From Hysterium pulicare CBS 123377 (lineage: Eukaryota > Ascomycota > Dothideomycetes > Hysteriales > Hysteriaceae), in assembly GCA_000467715.1 (NCBI GenBank), contig AJFK01000318.1, positions 1 through 64,000 of the forward strand: a stretch of DNA of 64,000 nt, written 5' to 3'. Within the stretch, counting starts at the first letter, position 1; every line of letters starts with the position of its first letter. Made by a program: the position numbers and the translations under genes. Of the stretch, positions 1-12,561 are shown in pieces. The notes beneath the pieces are model-generated. The model was given only the letters and a program-made list of their open reading frames with translations. It was not told the origin of the DNA and did not search any database.

Positions 1-234
1 GCATTTTGGGACCAAGGCTTGGCAAAGAACGCGGTTTGGCAAGCCACAGACAGTCCAGAGAGCATTCCTAGACTTTACAATCGAGTTTGGAGCATATATT
101 GTAGTGTCCCATTGTTATTTGATCTATTATCCTGGCTTCAGGGGCAGCTGGAACGTGCAATGAAAGATCTATATGTAATTGATGGTCGGTACGCAGACTT
201 CGAAGACGTTGCTGCATCAGCTATAGTGTCTTAA
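1..234 (+). CDS. Possible 3' end of a gene cut by the window edge
   Basis: The frame is open from base 1 to a TAA at 232-234 and encodes about 77 residues beginning AFWDQGLAKNAVWQ. The first in-frame ATG is at 19, but the frame continues through the left edge, so this could be the last exon of a gene lying outside. The peptide is mixed in composition (LLFDLLSWLQGQLERAMKDL is amphipathic) and I recognise no domain. A chance open frame of this length is quite possible. Confidence 0.2.
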   Translation, partial: AFWDQGLAKNAVWQATDSPESIPRLYNRVWSIYCSVPLLFDLLSWLQGQLERAMKDLYVIDGRYADFEDVAASAIVS

Positions 235-669
235 TGTATTTTGAGAGTCCTAAACTACTTTGGAATCATCTGCCCTCCATATTGAGAGCGGAAGATGCAA
301 TCTTCCTGCATGAGTGAGTAAGGCCTTGACGACAGTGACCATAGTTAGAAGACATAACAGACTGAGGAGACAAAGCAGTTTTGTACTCTTCTGCACATCC
401 ATTCCGAAAGCTTATCGTGATGTAAGTTCTTTCTGCAATCCATCCTTGAAGTTCCTGTACTGGTAGGTTGCTACTGTGGTGCAATTTGACTCGGTCGCAA
501 CCTGACGCTCAGCAGTGCAAATTGCAAAATACATTGCCCAACTAGTTTTCACAACAACCTTTTATTGTGAGTCTTTTTGGGCCCACTCCTTCGCATCATG
601 TTGGCAATGATGCCTTCGATGTTTCAGTTTCACACTTCGTCCCTGCGCCTCCAGCAGTGACAACCCTCC

Positions 670-907
670 ATGTCCAAACAGGCTGCTCACACGCCCGACC
701 ACTTTCCGCACTTACATTACGACTAGTACAACTGTATACTCCGATGAACAGTCAACAGACCCGTTTCTAGAAGCAACAGTAGAACCGCCCTTCAATCCAA
801 ACGAAATCAACAACCCACCCCTCGAACCTCTGCTCTCCTCAGTACCACGAGTCGAGAAGACGGCGAAGTCCCAATTGCTCACCAGCTATTCTCCCACAAG
901 ATCATGA
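670..907 (+). pseudogene. Coding-like relic of an unrecognised short protein
   Basis: Two adjacent frames read like one short protein. From the ATG at 670 the sequence gives MSKQAAHTPDHFPHLHYD and stops. In the next frame an open stretch continues (TSTTVYSDEQSTDPFLEATV, then FNPNEINNPPLEPLLSSVPR) to a TGA at 905-907. The acidic, proline-rich composition and lack of stops over about 65 codons look genuine, so a single frameshift in an old gene is one reading and chance is the other. No family is recognised. Confidence 0.2.
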
Positions 908-981
908 AAGAAATCATGACATTGCGTCCTCCACTCCTCCGAAACATACATCCATCCAACTAAGAGAAAGCCGCAACGAGA

Positions 982-1081
982 AATCAAAGAGACACTGTTA
1001 CATCATACAATGAGATCAACCAGAAAGGAGATCTTTGAAGATAATCCACCGCTTACGCATGATCGAGCTTTACCAAACTCC
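982..1081 (+). repeat. Dispersed ~100-bp repeat, copy 1
   Basis: This stretch resembles 57345-57446, at roughly three quarters identity by eye. The longest shared block is CACCGCTTACGCATGAT, followed by GAGCTTTAC. Flanks on both sides are unrelated, so this is a small dispersed element or relic rather than part of a large duplication. It has no clear terminal inverted repeats and no coding capacity. Confidence 0.5.
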
Positions 1082-2939
1082 TTTGCATTCAACCATTGCT
1101 TGGGAAAACGGCTCACAGCTCACAATTGAAACTATCGAGATCAACAACTGTGCCCGAGGTAGCCTTGGGCAATGCTCACTGTAGATTTGTCGGTAGATTG
1201 TGGATTGAGCAAAAAGGGTGCATGGAGGGCCAAGAAAAGGTAGGAGAGGTTGTACATACAAGACAAAGGTATTTGGAAGGAAATCTGACGGCATTGAGTA
1301 AAGGAAGGTTCAGGAAACTTATTACGCACAGGAAGTGATATACTCGTGATCTTCAAAGACCCATCGTCATCTAATTGCAGAGGAGGAAGGGTTGTGGAGC
1401 TCAGTGTGTACGATGTTTTTGGACGAATAACTCAGGATGGGAAAGGGGTCTATGAAGCACGCAGAGAGCATGCAGAATTGAGACGCGAGGTGGAGGATGA
1501 AGGAAGTTCAAAGCACTGCTGGACCTGAGCTATTGCCGTAAAGATAACCTTCCCGCCTTCCCTTCCGCTCCACATCCCGACGAGTGCTAATCTAGATCGC
1601 ACTAGATTTTGCGGGTCCGTTCGGCACGATGCAACTTCTCCATTCGCCTGACAGGAAGACTACCGAGACTACCTGAAATCAACCTCTCCATAAATCTAAT
1701 AACCTATAATCGCTGGAAATTACAAAGCCAGAGTGCTGCTGAAATCCGGGGGGATGGAATCTGTACTGCTCGCGCTTGCATCTATGCCACGATTCTTTCA
1801 AAGCACACACAAGTCGCAGGAGGAATCGGGACGCTCTACAGCTATGCTGAAGATTCAGGAACAAATGTGGGATAAAGCACTCTGTAAGAGGGTCGAGAGG
1901 ATTGAGTGGACAGCATAGAGTCTACATGAAACTATGCCTTTAAGGGATAAAGCAGGGGCGGCACGTGCAGGAGATTGAAGGTGGCTGGAAAGCGAAGTGA
2001 GATCTTTTGCAATATAGGAATGGGAATACAAAAATTGGACACGGCTTTTCAAAATCCTTTAATACCATAAGTTGACTTCGTCTCGCCACTTCCCTGTCAG
2101 CCATAGCTTTATTAGGCCTCCAAATGAAAGATCGCCACGCTGCAAGGGGTCTATGATCTATCTCAACACACTATACGAAAAGTAAGCGGCCGACGTGAAT
2201 GATCCGGGTCACAAGGAGTTGACATCAACAACTCAATAAGTACACGGAAACTATGCGGACTTACGGACAAGGTCGCCATCATTTCCGGACTTTGACAGCA
2301 CGAACCTTAAAATGGGCACGATTCGTACTCGCGTTCAAAAAAATGAGGCATGGATCGGGTTCCAGATTGGGGGACTTAGGGAATAGGTGGTTTGTCGAAA
2401 TCAATATACTTTCTCTGTCTAAGAGAGCGATTCGCATTATTTGAAGCTCGGCTTCGAACTTGAGATGCGTTTTGCAAGCTTCTTGAGTACTTCGGGGAAT
2501 TACTTAGGCCAGCGACTCAAATGTGCAGCTCTAAAGCCCGAAAGTGGCAGGACTCCAACACTTGCTTGATTTGAAGAGAACAGACTTGCTTCCTTTTTTA
2601 CTCTGATTAACAGTTAACTGCAAATGAAGAGTTCTCGATCCCTTATATTGTCCTCATCCACTTTGAAAAACTGAGGCTCTTCAGTACTTACAGAACGGAC
2701 TTAGCAATACTTCTTACCGCAACGCTGCCAAGTAAAAAATGCTAACATCGAGGCCACTCGAACCGATGATGTATGTTGAACTGGTAGGATGTATCACGAA
2801 ACGGAAAAAGCTCTAGACAGATCAAATAAGAATATTACACCCACCCTCAGCGCTTTACACATACACTCTCCCAATCCTACACTCCAAAGAACCGCCCGAG
2901 CTCCAAAAACACCTCGCCATGCAGATCACGCATTCATCC

Positions 2940-5900
2940 CTAAAACCCAAAAGCATCCAACAGGGAACTAGCCTCCGGTTCCTGAAACTGCGTCGGCGGC
3001 GGCTTCTTCTTTTCCTCCTCCTTCTTCCCACCTTTCTCCTCCTCTTCGTCCTCCCCACTCCCCTCCTCAACCATCCCGTCCTTCTGCGCCAACATATTCT
3101 TGATGTGTTCTCTTGTCGGCAAATCTGCGACCACCAGTGAACTGCGCCGTCGAAGCAGCTTGCGAGGATCGAAGTCGAAGTCGGCGAGGTGGGGGCTGGG
3201 ATGTGAAGGGAGGAAGGAGTCGCGCGGTATCGTGGGGGAGAGGGGTTGTTTTGTTGAGGCGATGGAGGGAGGGGGTGGTGTGAAGAATTCCCATGTGCGG
3301 ACTATTTGGCGTTAGTTCGATCGTCTGGATGGAAGGTGATACGGGTATGAATAGGAGGGCTCGATGAGATGGGGGTGGAGATGAGAGCAGGTAGTGTCTG
3401 GTATGGCAGGAAGCGGATGGAGATGTAGATGGAGATCGAAGTGCTGGAAAATGGTATCGAAGACAGAGAGTGAACGTTGCGCTCAATGCTAACGATGAGA
3501 GTCAACATACCTAGATCAAGCGCTAAAAGATCGCATCCCATCCGCTCATACAAATTCGCGGTATGAAGCACGAACTCCCATTCCGCCCGAGGCGGAATCA
3601 TGAACGCGCCTCGCAATGTCTGAAGACTCTTTTCCCGTAACTGCTTGTAAAGGACCACAAGCGCAGGGTCATCTGTAAGGAAGAGCTTCGATTCGAAATT
3701 CGGCGATTCGGGAGGCGAGAGGAGAGTGGATAGAGGCGTCTGCTCGACATCAACAATTTGTTTATGCGTTTGAAGATATATCGTGGAAGTTGTATGGGGA
3801 ATAGGGCGATCTTACCACAAGCGCTCGAACAGCGCTATCTCGTTTGTTCAACATCCAAAATGCCCAGGTAGCCAGCCATCGGTTGTTCTCCCTTGCTGCC
3901 AGTGGTAGGATCTTGTCGGTCAAGAATGATCGAAGTACCGGACCATCATCGCCTTCGTAAACACGAGCCACAGCAATTGCAAGCTGCACGTCATTAAGTT
4001 GGTTATGAAGGACGCTGACAGCGTCTTGGAGGTGGTCGGCGAGTAGGAAGAATGCGGCAGCATACTCTGGAGCCTGTTGTTAGTAACCAAGGGACGAGGA
4101 GAAAGCTTGTGGAGCTTTATTTACCAAAACGCCTTCTACCCATCAACGCATAGGCATTCTTTAGCGCCGCTGTTTTCCATCGCGCTTCCTGAAAGTTGTT
4201 CGACAGCAAACGGTGAGTTGAGCCTTGCTCTCGACTCCAAGTAGCCATGCGCCAGAGACCGACGAGCACAGCTTTCTTCTTGAGTGCAAGATAGTACAAA
4301 CTGCAATCGACAGGATTCCGCTCATCGCTCTTGGTATATTCATTCCGTGCGATGATCTCGAATTGAGTGCGCTTTGCATGCGTTAGCGTGACCGAGAACG
4401 GTAAAGGAAGTGAATAATTACCAAAGCGGTGATGTCTGTCATCCACATGAACATGCCTGACTCCTTGGCATGCTGCCACAACATCTTTCCATTGAAATGC
4501 CTTGACACTAAGTCGACCATGATGTCTTGGCTACCGCTATGATAAGCCCAAGTGATCTCGCGCCACGAGATTGGATCCTGCTCTGAGGGATGCCGGCCAT
4601 CTCTTTGAACATGCTGCCGGAAGAAGAGAAGGAAACGGCCAGCATTAGCATCGATAGAGCGCCGATGCTTTTCCACCGTGCCGATGCATTCAATGATGTC
4701 GGCTAGATGGAACTGCTCGCGACTGGAAAGGAGAGGTATTTGGGAACGCGTAAGTATGTCATTAAGGTTTGCAGTAACTTCTTCTGTGACCGTATCGGGC
4801 TCTTCGTCTTCCGAGAAGTCGGCGTAAGAAGAGTGCATCTCCTTCCTGGATGCGGTCATTGCACTCTACGAAAGTAGTCAGCGTCATGGCAAGCTCTTTG
4901 GGTTGGGGTGCGTACCTCGTGATCCTCGGAGAAATCCTCAGGCGTGATGCCAAGGAAACTGTCGAGCTCATCGCCTTCGACGAAGAATTTCAGAGTTTTG
5001 TAGAGATTGAGAATAATGCGCTGCACCAGTATGACCTTGCCTGCTAAGACGCATTGGGCTAGTAATTGTGGATGGTAGACAGGTAGAGGTCCATTAAGCC
5101 TGCTCACAGTGGTGAAGATGTCAAGCGCCGCCGTCTTCCTTGAAATCATTCGCAGACTGGGAAATAGTCGTTCCGAGATCTCAACATACTCATCTTGGAC
5201 AAAGAGCTGATTGCCCGCGCCGATTATGAGATTTCCACTACCTAGCCAAACTGAGTCGCCGATGGGATGCGGGGTGATATCGCGAATGCGGATGTCTCGG
5301 ATTTGAATCCACGAAGGGCCGGCATTTAGATAGTCGTATCGCAGCTGCGCGTATACAACTACTCGGTGCGGAAATCCAACAGCTAGGATGGATTGATTGT
5401 CAGGTGTGGAAGACCAATCAAGATCTTGGATAATTCCATTGCCTTCGAAGCGTTCTTCATACTCTAGTTGAGCGCTGCGAGTATTCCAGATTGTGAGAGT
5501 AGTCTTGTCTTGGTCAATCAATGCTGCTTTACGTATGGACGTACCGCTGGCTAGAGAGGGATTGAAGATGCCTGTCTCCACGGTTGAAGTAAGCAGCCAC
5601 TCCAGTTTACGTGTTTCTTGATTAAACCTGACGGTCCATGACTTTAGAGTTCCTGACTTGGTGTAGGAGATGGCAACATCACGGGCAAAGGTGTCCAGGA
5701 ATCCGGAGATCACAGCAGCCGTTCCGGCAGGATCGACAGGAAGAATAAAAGCCAGGTCATCGCCAGAGCCAAGATCGAAAGTGTCAAACTCGCGCATTGT
5801 GATTTCTGAGTGTCCATTGACGTGGACTCCGTTCGTATAACCGACCGTGCTGGACAACTTTCGCCCCGTAACAGGATCTCTCTCTTCCGGTGGTAGCCGG

Positions 5901-7626
5901 AGCTCCCATGCAAGTCCTTTCATCTCTGAGCTTATCGTTGCAATATGCACACATCCATTACCAGGTTCAGTCTCTGGGATCAGGATCAAACAAAGTGGCT
6001 TGCCACGGATCTTGTATTGACAGCGTGCTACTTCAACAGCCATAGGTCCTCGTGTATCCCAAAGCGAGATGCTCCCGTGATGCAAGAAGACGACGAAATT
6101 CCCTTCGTGAAGAAGCCATGTGCGGTGGATGTGTTCGTCGATTTGGACGGTACTATGCCGGTGCAGCGTCATTCCCTGCTCCGTCGCTCTTTGAACCCAC
6201 ACGATGCTCTCGTCTGTCACTGTTCTGGAGATGAGTGCCCGGCCGCTTACTGTACGGTTGACCTTCTTGATAGAGTGGGAGTGGCCGGTCCATACAGCTT
6301 TGCGCTGGAGCCGCTGCGTTTGCGGCGATGGATCAAAGAGATGGTCGATTCGACTTTCGAACCATGCAATCCGCCCATCAAAATGATGCGAGACGACGGT
6401 GAAGGCACTATCAGGTTTGTCGCCACAGAAGGCAAAGAATTGCGTCTGGTCTTCGAAAGCGCCAGCCCCCTTGGCGAAATGTAGATGCAGGCCATCCGAG
6501 TGGGCGATGTTGAATACATCGGAAGTCTTTTTGTTTTTCGAACCAATGTTCTCAAAACCCCAGGCAGACATGTTCCCACGATCATCAAGCACCACACATA
6601 TTTCCGGATTGCGATTAGCAACTTCGATAAGATGAGATAGAGCGACCTGTTCCTTCTCGTCGCTGGATGCGCGTTGAACGGCCCTTTCGGTGGCGTACGT
6701 GAAGCCTCTACTATCAATGAAGAATGCAAATCTTTTCCGCGATTGCTGGTCTAAGGGAACAGATCGCGGCTGGATCGACTCCATGAGATCAATTTGCGCC
6801 CACAGGTGCAAGCCATCGGAGCCGTGCACTTCGCCTGGAACCCATACACGGACCTTGTTGTCCGCGCATATAGTGTACAAAACGTTTTCTATTGACTGCT
6901 CTTTATGAAATGGCCTCCTCCAATGTATGCCAGTGATAGTCATGGGATGAGGAAGGTAAGAGTAATCGAAGCGCTGATCCGCAGAGCCAAATGCCAGCCT
7001 CCTCCATATTTTCAACAGTCGATCGTATGTGCCCGTAGATGCGATTAGGGTTGCATCAGGAGAGAATTGGGCGAACTTGACGGGAATGGCCAGTCGCTTC
7101 GTCCAGATCTGTTCCGTGCTACTGTGGGTCGAGAAAAGGGTCAAGGAAGAACTTCCGACGAGCAATTCGTCCGACAAGCCCCAGGAAAGTGTTTTGATAT
7201 GGTCCTCGGGATCATTCAGAGGTAGCGTGCCTTGAAGAGACCACTGAAACACCCGTCAGCTAGTGTCGGTTGAACCGGGCGCAATCCCGCTTACCTTAAG
7301 CGCACCTTCGTCCTGCCCATATGGCTTGTAGATGTAGATGTTCGTCTCCGAGCACGTTGCTATCTTCCCGCTATCCTCATCGAATGTGATGGCCTCCAAC
7401 TCCTCCTCCTCGTCGATGTAAGTGGTTTGTAGGACATGGTGCGGCTGGTCGAGGATTATAAGCGCATTGCCGGAGATGTAGGCCTGAAGCAACGGTATCA
7501 GTGCAAGACTCCACAATACTTTGAAGAGCTACAGGCAATGCTTACTATAATCTGATTGCCTTCCCACAGCCCATTGGTGACAGCTTGAAGCTTTGCCTGG
7601 GGCTTTCCGGGGAGAACGCCTCGCAT
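2940..7626 (-). CDS. RAV1: Rav1, RAVE complex subunit (V-ATPase assembly)
   Basis: Rav1 is the large subunit of the RAVE complex, which promotes reassembly of the V1 and V0 sectors of the vacuolar/endosomal proton pump. The model has eight exons on the minus strand: 7546-7626, 7295-7483, 4916-7243, 4422-4865, 4125-4371, 3816-3739 bounded as 3816-4066, 3511-3739 and 2940-3301, giving 1376 residues against about 1357 in yeast. The introns are 50-76 nt, except the last (209 nt). The N-terminal two thirds reads as WD40-type beta-propeller repeats (FAQFSPDATLIASTGTYDRL, then KIWRR). The conserved Rav1 C-terminal domain follows, with WATWAFWMLNKRDSAVRAL, ALKNAYALMGRRRFEYAAAF and EWEFVLHTANLYERMGCDLL. 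The tail is acidic and Lys-rich (EEGSGEDEEEEKGGKK). The start at 7626 is the first ATG after an in-frame stop. The 4067 acceptor was chosen because it restores the family RRFEYAAAF string. Family assignment is firm and the exon edges are fairly firm. Confidence 0.95.
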
Positions 7627-9040
7627 GGGAGAATGACGGGTGCAAGGGATGCTATCGCGTCGGCATTGTCTTCCAGTAGCAGTCTGTGACTACCGGAGGT
7701 GTTGAGAGGTCTGCGAAAGGGGGTTGCGGGGTCGAGATAGGCTTTGGAGATGGTGTATGAACTTTTGGTGTTGAGCGATGTCGGTTGCAGGCATGTGAGA
7801 AGCTCAGGTGCTCAGACCGACCGGGGATGTGAGGTCAGAGTTCCTTGGCGATGATCAACGTCAATGTTTGGGGAAACGGCGAGCAAATCATTTCAATGAT
7901 GCGATGATTAGGTTTTATGAAGGAACGGTCTATGCAACTGCAATGGAGGATAGTGAGCGATAAGCAAGTCAAAAGCAACATTTCCGCGCACATGGGGAAC
8001 ATGCATCGCCAGGCCCTTATGCAAGCCTATCTTCCGCTAGCGCCAAAGTGGAATGGTGGGGACACGTCCTACGGCGACGGAGAAGTATGGGGAACGGGGA
8101 ACATCAGTTAACAAAGTCCGTATATAAAAGAGATTCACGGTTGGTTAACAATACGAGCATTTGTGTACTTATCGAAAGATCAGGAAGTGGATCGGATAAT
8201 CTGATAACAAATGTGAGGTGAATGGGGGTTTGTACGTATTGCGGTCCTGGTCAAAGCTCCTAACTCATGTATGGCAGCTGGGTGAAATGATGAGTGAAGC
8301 GGAGGAGGGGTTGTAGCATGGTCAGAGCTTTTTGCAAAGTTGTATGAGATGATATTCTGCTGAGAAGGAGCTCGATGACGTCAGAATTCATTTCATGCCT
8401 TTGGGTTATTATTGGGATATCATATCTATAGTCTGAACAACCGCCCGTTTTTGGCATGATTCAAAGCGGCAAACCCTCTGAAACCTGCTTTAAACTTCCA
8501 GAAGATTCCAGCTCCGTATCTGATATCCAAAGGAGTTGTGCAAATTCCTCCATATTTTCTTTCTTAGCGCCTCCCTTTCCTTACTCAGCCTTCAAACTTA
8601 CCGTGTAGATAGCTGCTATAGCCTTGTTGAATGATGATCCGCTCCTTTCGATAAATTGCTGTATTTCTACCTAAACCCCCTGCAGTCTGTGACCAATCTG
8701 ATCAAGCTATCCCTGCCGTCAATTGTGAAGTATCAAAGTGTTGTAAGGGCCAGTGGAGTCAGAGAGACTCGCGCTTTTGGGGATTTGGAGAGAGATTTGG
8801 AGGTGCTTGCTTCCCATGTACATCGCCGTAGGTTTGTAGAGATCCGTAGTACAGGTGTGCTGAACATGACTGAGAGTCCTATGGCCCTGGTTACCCGATC
8901 GAGAGTATTCAGGCTCCGCAGCTTTGTTTGGAGAAGGTTTCCAAACGAAAGCTTCGATTCTGGCTGTGGAGCGGCGAGTTGAGATGCGGCCGGCGGAAGC
9001 AGAAAGGCAGGTAGGGAATTAGGTGCGGCGGGTTTGGATC
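7627..9040. other. Intergenic region upstream of RAV1
   Basis: This stretch holds the presumed RAV1 promoter on the minus strand. I see no clear TATA box close to 7626 and no second gene. An open frame at 8656-8982 on the plus strand has no recognisable domain or intron signals and is treated as chance. Confidence 0.5.
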
Positions 9041-11690
9041 AAGCTCTGTTCATGCAGTCAGCTCCTCGGAGAGGATTTGCGAACGTACCTGTGGGCTTGT
9101 ATGTAGCAACAGAGTCGTATGCGTGCAGTTCTTGCAGCCCCCAAGTAGAAGAAGCCTTGCCGGCCAGCCATTCTGGTGGAGATCCTTTCCACGGTGGCGC
9201 TTCGCGTTTGTAGCAAATCCATCTGTGAGCGCGGAGTCTTATAGCCTTCTGAATCGCCACAAGGGGACGTTGTGAACCAAGACCCCAAAGCCCAGGTGTC
9301 CTGGCCGCTTGATGCAAGTGCTTCATACCCTCTGGCCCTGTTCCCTTGACGGCTGGCAAGGTGGTGTGCAGCGCACATAGCGATGCAGGGCATGATAGCT
9401 ATGCAAGACATGATGGCAATGCGAGGCATCATTGCCGTTGCCTCTCCGCCCAGGCCCCTGGTGTGCATGGGAGGCCATTGTTGTGCTGCTGTCGTTTTGC
9501 GTCCGTGCGTTGCTGTAGATTTCGCGCCCCCTTCTTCGTAGTTTCGCGATCCCTCCAGACTCATCCTCCCTCTCACATCCACAAACAACACATCCTCGTC
9601 TCCTTGCCCCAAACACCTTGTGCAGTCATTGTTTGTGATGCTGCCATCCTCATCCACACTTTTTCAGCGACTCCGAGAGCTGCGGCGGTCTTCCAGGGGC
9701 TGGTGGGCGAAAGCCTGCGTCTCACCCAGCTCGACGCTCCGCCTCATCTACCACAACACCACGCTTGCAAGGGACTCCAAACTTTCTGTGGTGCTTCTTG
9801 ATGCCCTCAAGAAGCGCCTCCTGAAGTTATACGAGCTCAGCAGGCGTTGTGGTTGATGAGCGGGCATCGAGCGGGCAAGATCTCTTCGCCGCAGCCTCTG
9901 AAGCTTCACCTACCCCATCCACTCCACCACGATGCAGAGTCTACAGCGGCGTCCGAGACTTGCGAGGTGCATTGCGAGCTTCCTCTGCATCTTTGGATGC
10001 AGCTGGGAGTGAGCTTTCTACCTGCGAGGATGAGGGTCGACGCGTGGGTGGCAGCCGCTGTGTGGCCAGAAACCTCCGCATCTCGCCCGCAACCTGACCT
10101 CCACCACGACACAGGACTTGGGCTGACATCCACATGGCACGAAGATAGTTTCTAGCATCCTGCCACGCTCCTCACGAAGTTTCATGAGTTTTCACCCAGC
10201 GGATCGTGGTAAGTCGTCCCGTTGCTACGTCAGCCTGCAGCAAACAACCTCCGACAGTTCGCCCCACCCCTTGAGCTCCACCACAACATGGAGTCTCAAC
10301 AAGGCTGGAAGCTTCTGGGGTAGGTTTGCATCTCCCTACTAACACTCTTTCGTGTCTGCAGAAGATTTTCGACGCGTTCCATCGGCCGGATGGTTCCTCG
10401 TCGCTGGCAACAACCTTGCGGGCTATCGGGGACGGCAGCCTACAACAACGCGGTTGAATCACCACAACATCATCACATCCTGAAGCTTTGGAGCGAATCT
10501 CCACACACGCGCTTCATCTTCTCATGGGATGAGAAGAGTCTGGCGGCACGAGAGCAATGAATAGGTAAGCTCGTCCTCTTTCCGACTCAGACTGATCAAC
10601 AAGGTGATGACCTCTGCGTGTGCACAACAAGATCCGACCGTGAGACTTGGCCGCCGCTTCAACATTTCCATACTCTTCTTTGCTCATGCAAAGCTTGCCT
10701 GACCTGTGGCACAAGGTATGGGGATGAAGAGGTGCTGTCGACATCTCTACTAGCGCTACTCGACGATGACCTCGTATAACATCTCCGAACGTCCGGGCGT
10801 CCAGGAGAACGCGATGAAGAAACCAAGGTATGATGAACGTGTTGCGCCGTCAACATGCATTCTCTCTTGTGATGTTCTCTCATCGACGTCCTTCAAGGTT
10901 GTGTGGCATAGCGGAACCATACAATATCTTGGCAAAAGGCCGATGCCTCTTGGACTTGGGTAAGGACAAGTCACCCAAGCGGATCACATTCCCTTCTCCG
11001 ACTGACAATAGCGCTGGGTGATGGGTCAAAACATGTTTCTGCTTCATCGGAAGCGACGACATCGATCCAGCCTCTCTTCTTCAGGCAGCGAGAGGTGAAG
11101 ACATTCATGCCGAAGAGAGGCATAGAAGGTAAGCAATGATTGCCACTATGATTGATCCATGCAAGGAGCGTTGCTAACATCCGATAGGGCGTTTGCTTCC
11201 ATGACAAACAGGAGACTTATCGAGTTCGAACGACGATGTTCCGTTGACTTCCACAATATCCCCGGTCGAGTAGGGTAACACACAACATGGTGTATTGCAG
11301 GGCTTTTCGACAGCCATAAATGCATATCTTCTGGGAAGGGTGTGAGTCGGGATGGCTGTGGATAACAGGTGTGGTTGCTCGGAGGCTGGGCATCCCCGAC
11401 AGCCCCGAACCCGAACCCCTGACGAACAACCGTGGAAGGTAGGCACGACGGTTGGCACCATGTCGCCTTCTCTTTTGGGTAAAGATGCTTCCTGCTCTTG
11501 CAAGCAATCACCCTTCCTTCCTCTCTCGGGTGACGAAAATCCTACCCTGCCACCTCCTCGTGGTGTCGCCTGGTAACACGACGTACTCTGTACGCGTGGC
11601 CAAGAGCAGGGAGGTCCGCCCATGGCGAAGGTAAGCAAGTCGTTCCTTCTCATCATACTGGTTGTTGTCTTCGTCGTCTTCGCTCAAGCC
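9041..11690 (+). other. Repeat-rich stretch with plus-strand intron-like signals and coding shards
   Basis: The stretch is relatively GC-rich. Phrases such as CTCCACCACRAY recur at 9922, 10100 and 10269 and point to diverged tandem units of roughly 170 bp. Three short segments look exactly like fungal introns on the plus strand: about 10320-10363 (GTAGGT...CTACTAACA...TGCAG), 10961-11012 (GTAAGG...GACTGAC...ATAG) and 11129-11187 (GTAAGC...GCTAACA...TAG). Between them, open shards such as KIFDAFHRPDGSSSLATTL (from 10364), EPYNILAKGRCLLDLALGDG and ATTSIQPLFFRQREVKTFMP (joined across the 10961 intron in phase) read as protein. No continuous gene can be assembled, because neighbouring shards fall out of phase. 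It may be a decayed multi-exon gene or a family of fragments. No domain is recognised. Confidence 0.35.
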
Positions 11691-12561
11691 CAGCGCCAAT
11701 GGCGACTGTGATTCCACCTCTTGCCTGATTCAGCGTTGTTGCCGGGATCCAATGGACTCGAGTATTCGTTCCTTCTTCTTCCATATCGTCAAGCCCAGCA
11801 CCACTGGTGTCTGTGATTCTGCTCTTGCCTCTTCAGCTTTCTTGCCAGGATCCCATGGGCCTCGAGTAATCGTGCTTTCCTCGTTACTTCATCTAACCCA
11901 GCACCAATGGTGTCTGTGATCCTGCTCTTGCCATTTCAGCGGTCTTGCCCGGATCCCATGGATCTCGAGTAGTCGTTCCTTCTTCTTTTTCCTCATCGTC
12001 AAGCCCAGCACCAATGGTGTCTGTGACTCTTGTTGCGCTCCTGCCGGATCCCCATGGGGTTTGGGTACTCATCTTCCTTTTCTCTTCTGCAACTTCAAGC
12101 CCAGCGCCAATGGCGTCTGTGATATCTCATTGCTTGTTCGTGGCTTCCGCGTTCACGTGAACTTTTACTCGTCGTCAACCTCATCAGCAACTTTCATACG
12201 TCCTCTTGCTTTAAGCCTACCTAGTCAATCATTTTTCTTATATCCTTCTTCCATTGTTTCTGAAGCCCAGCACCGATGGTGTCTGTGATTTCTTCCCTAT
12301 CTTCAAGCTTTTTGGATTCTATAAGGACCTCGCGTATTTGCATATTAGCTTATTGGTTCTTCTCTTTCAAACGGTTTCTTAGTAACTTAGTCTTAATACA
12401 TGTAAGTCCCACGTAATATAGTATTAGAAAAATCGATCCTAGGTAGGTTAGACTTTGGTAGGTCTCTGAATAGTTCCTTTGGTTCAAACTTAGCGTGCTT
12501 ACATTCTTCAATCATTCGTGTCTTCTCTCATCGTTGCTCATCCCAGCGCCCATGGCGACTG
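11691..12561 (+). repeat. Array of seven covarying bulged hairpins in ~105-bp units
   Basis: Seven copies of an 18-nt near-palindrome start at 11691, 11796, 11899, 12006, 12102, 12268 and 12544. The form is CAG-C[G/A]CCN-N-TGG[C/T]G-[A/T]-CTG. Each folds as a 3-bp stem, a one-base bulge and a 5-bp stem around a single loop base. The second pair of the inner stem is G-C in copies 1, 5 and 7 and A-T in copies 2, 3, 4 and 6, so the two sides always change together. Spacing is 105, 103, 107, 96, 166 and 276 bp, so the units are not kept in a reading frame. The first units also carry a second motif (GGATCCNATGG...CTCGAGTA) and a T/C-rich stretch. Function is unknown. Confidence 0.75.

Larger units (their letters stand above)
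235..2939. other. Gene-poor stretch with small relics
   Basis: No gene model can be built here. The stretch holds a coding-like relic (670-907) and a dispersed repeat copy (982-1081), listed separately. The remaining open frames are short, lack introns or recognisable motifs, and overlap on both strands. Confidence 0.5.

Noticed and set aside
5945-6484. Open frame of 179 codons on the plus strand
   Set aside because: It lies antisense inside the large RAV1 exon, which has firm family similarity; codon shadowing explains it.
9058-9657. Minus-strand frame of 199 codons with IAIMPCIAM repeats
   Set aside because: The repeats come from a short GC-rich tandem array; composition is odd, there is no domain, and both strands are equally open.
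11662-12160. Plus-strand protein repeats (KPSTTGVCDS, SPAPMVSV)
   Set aside because: Unit lengths of 103, 107 and 96 bp break the frame between copies, so coding selection is not supported.
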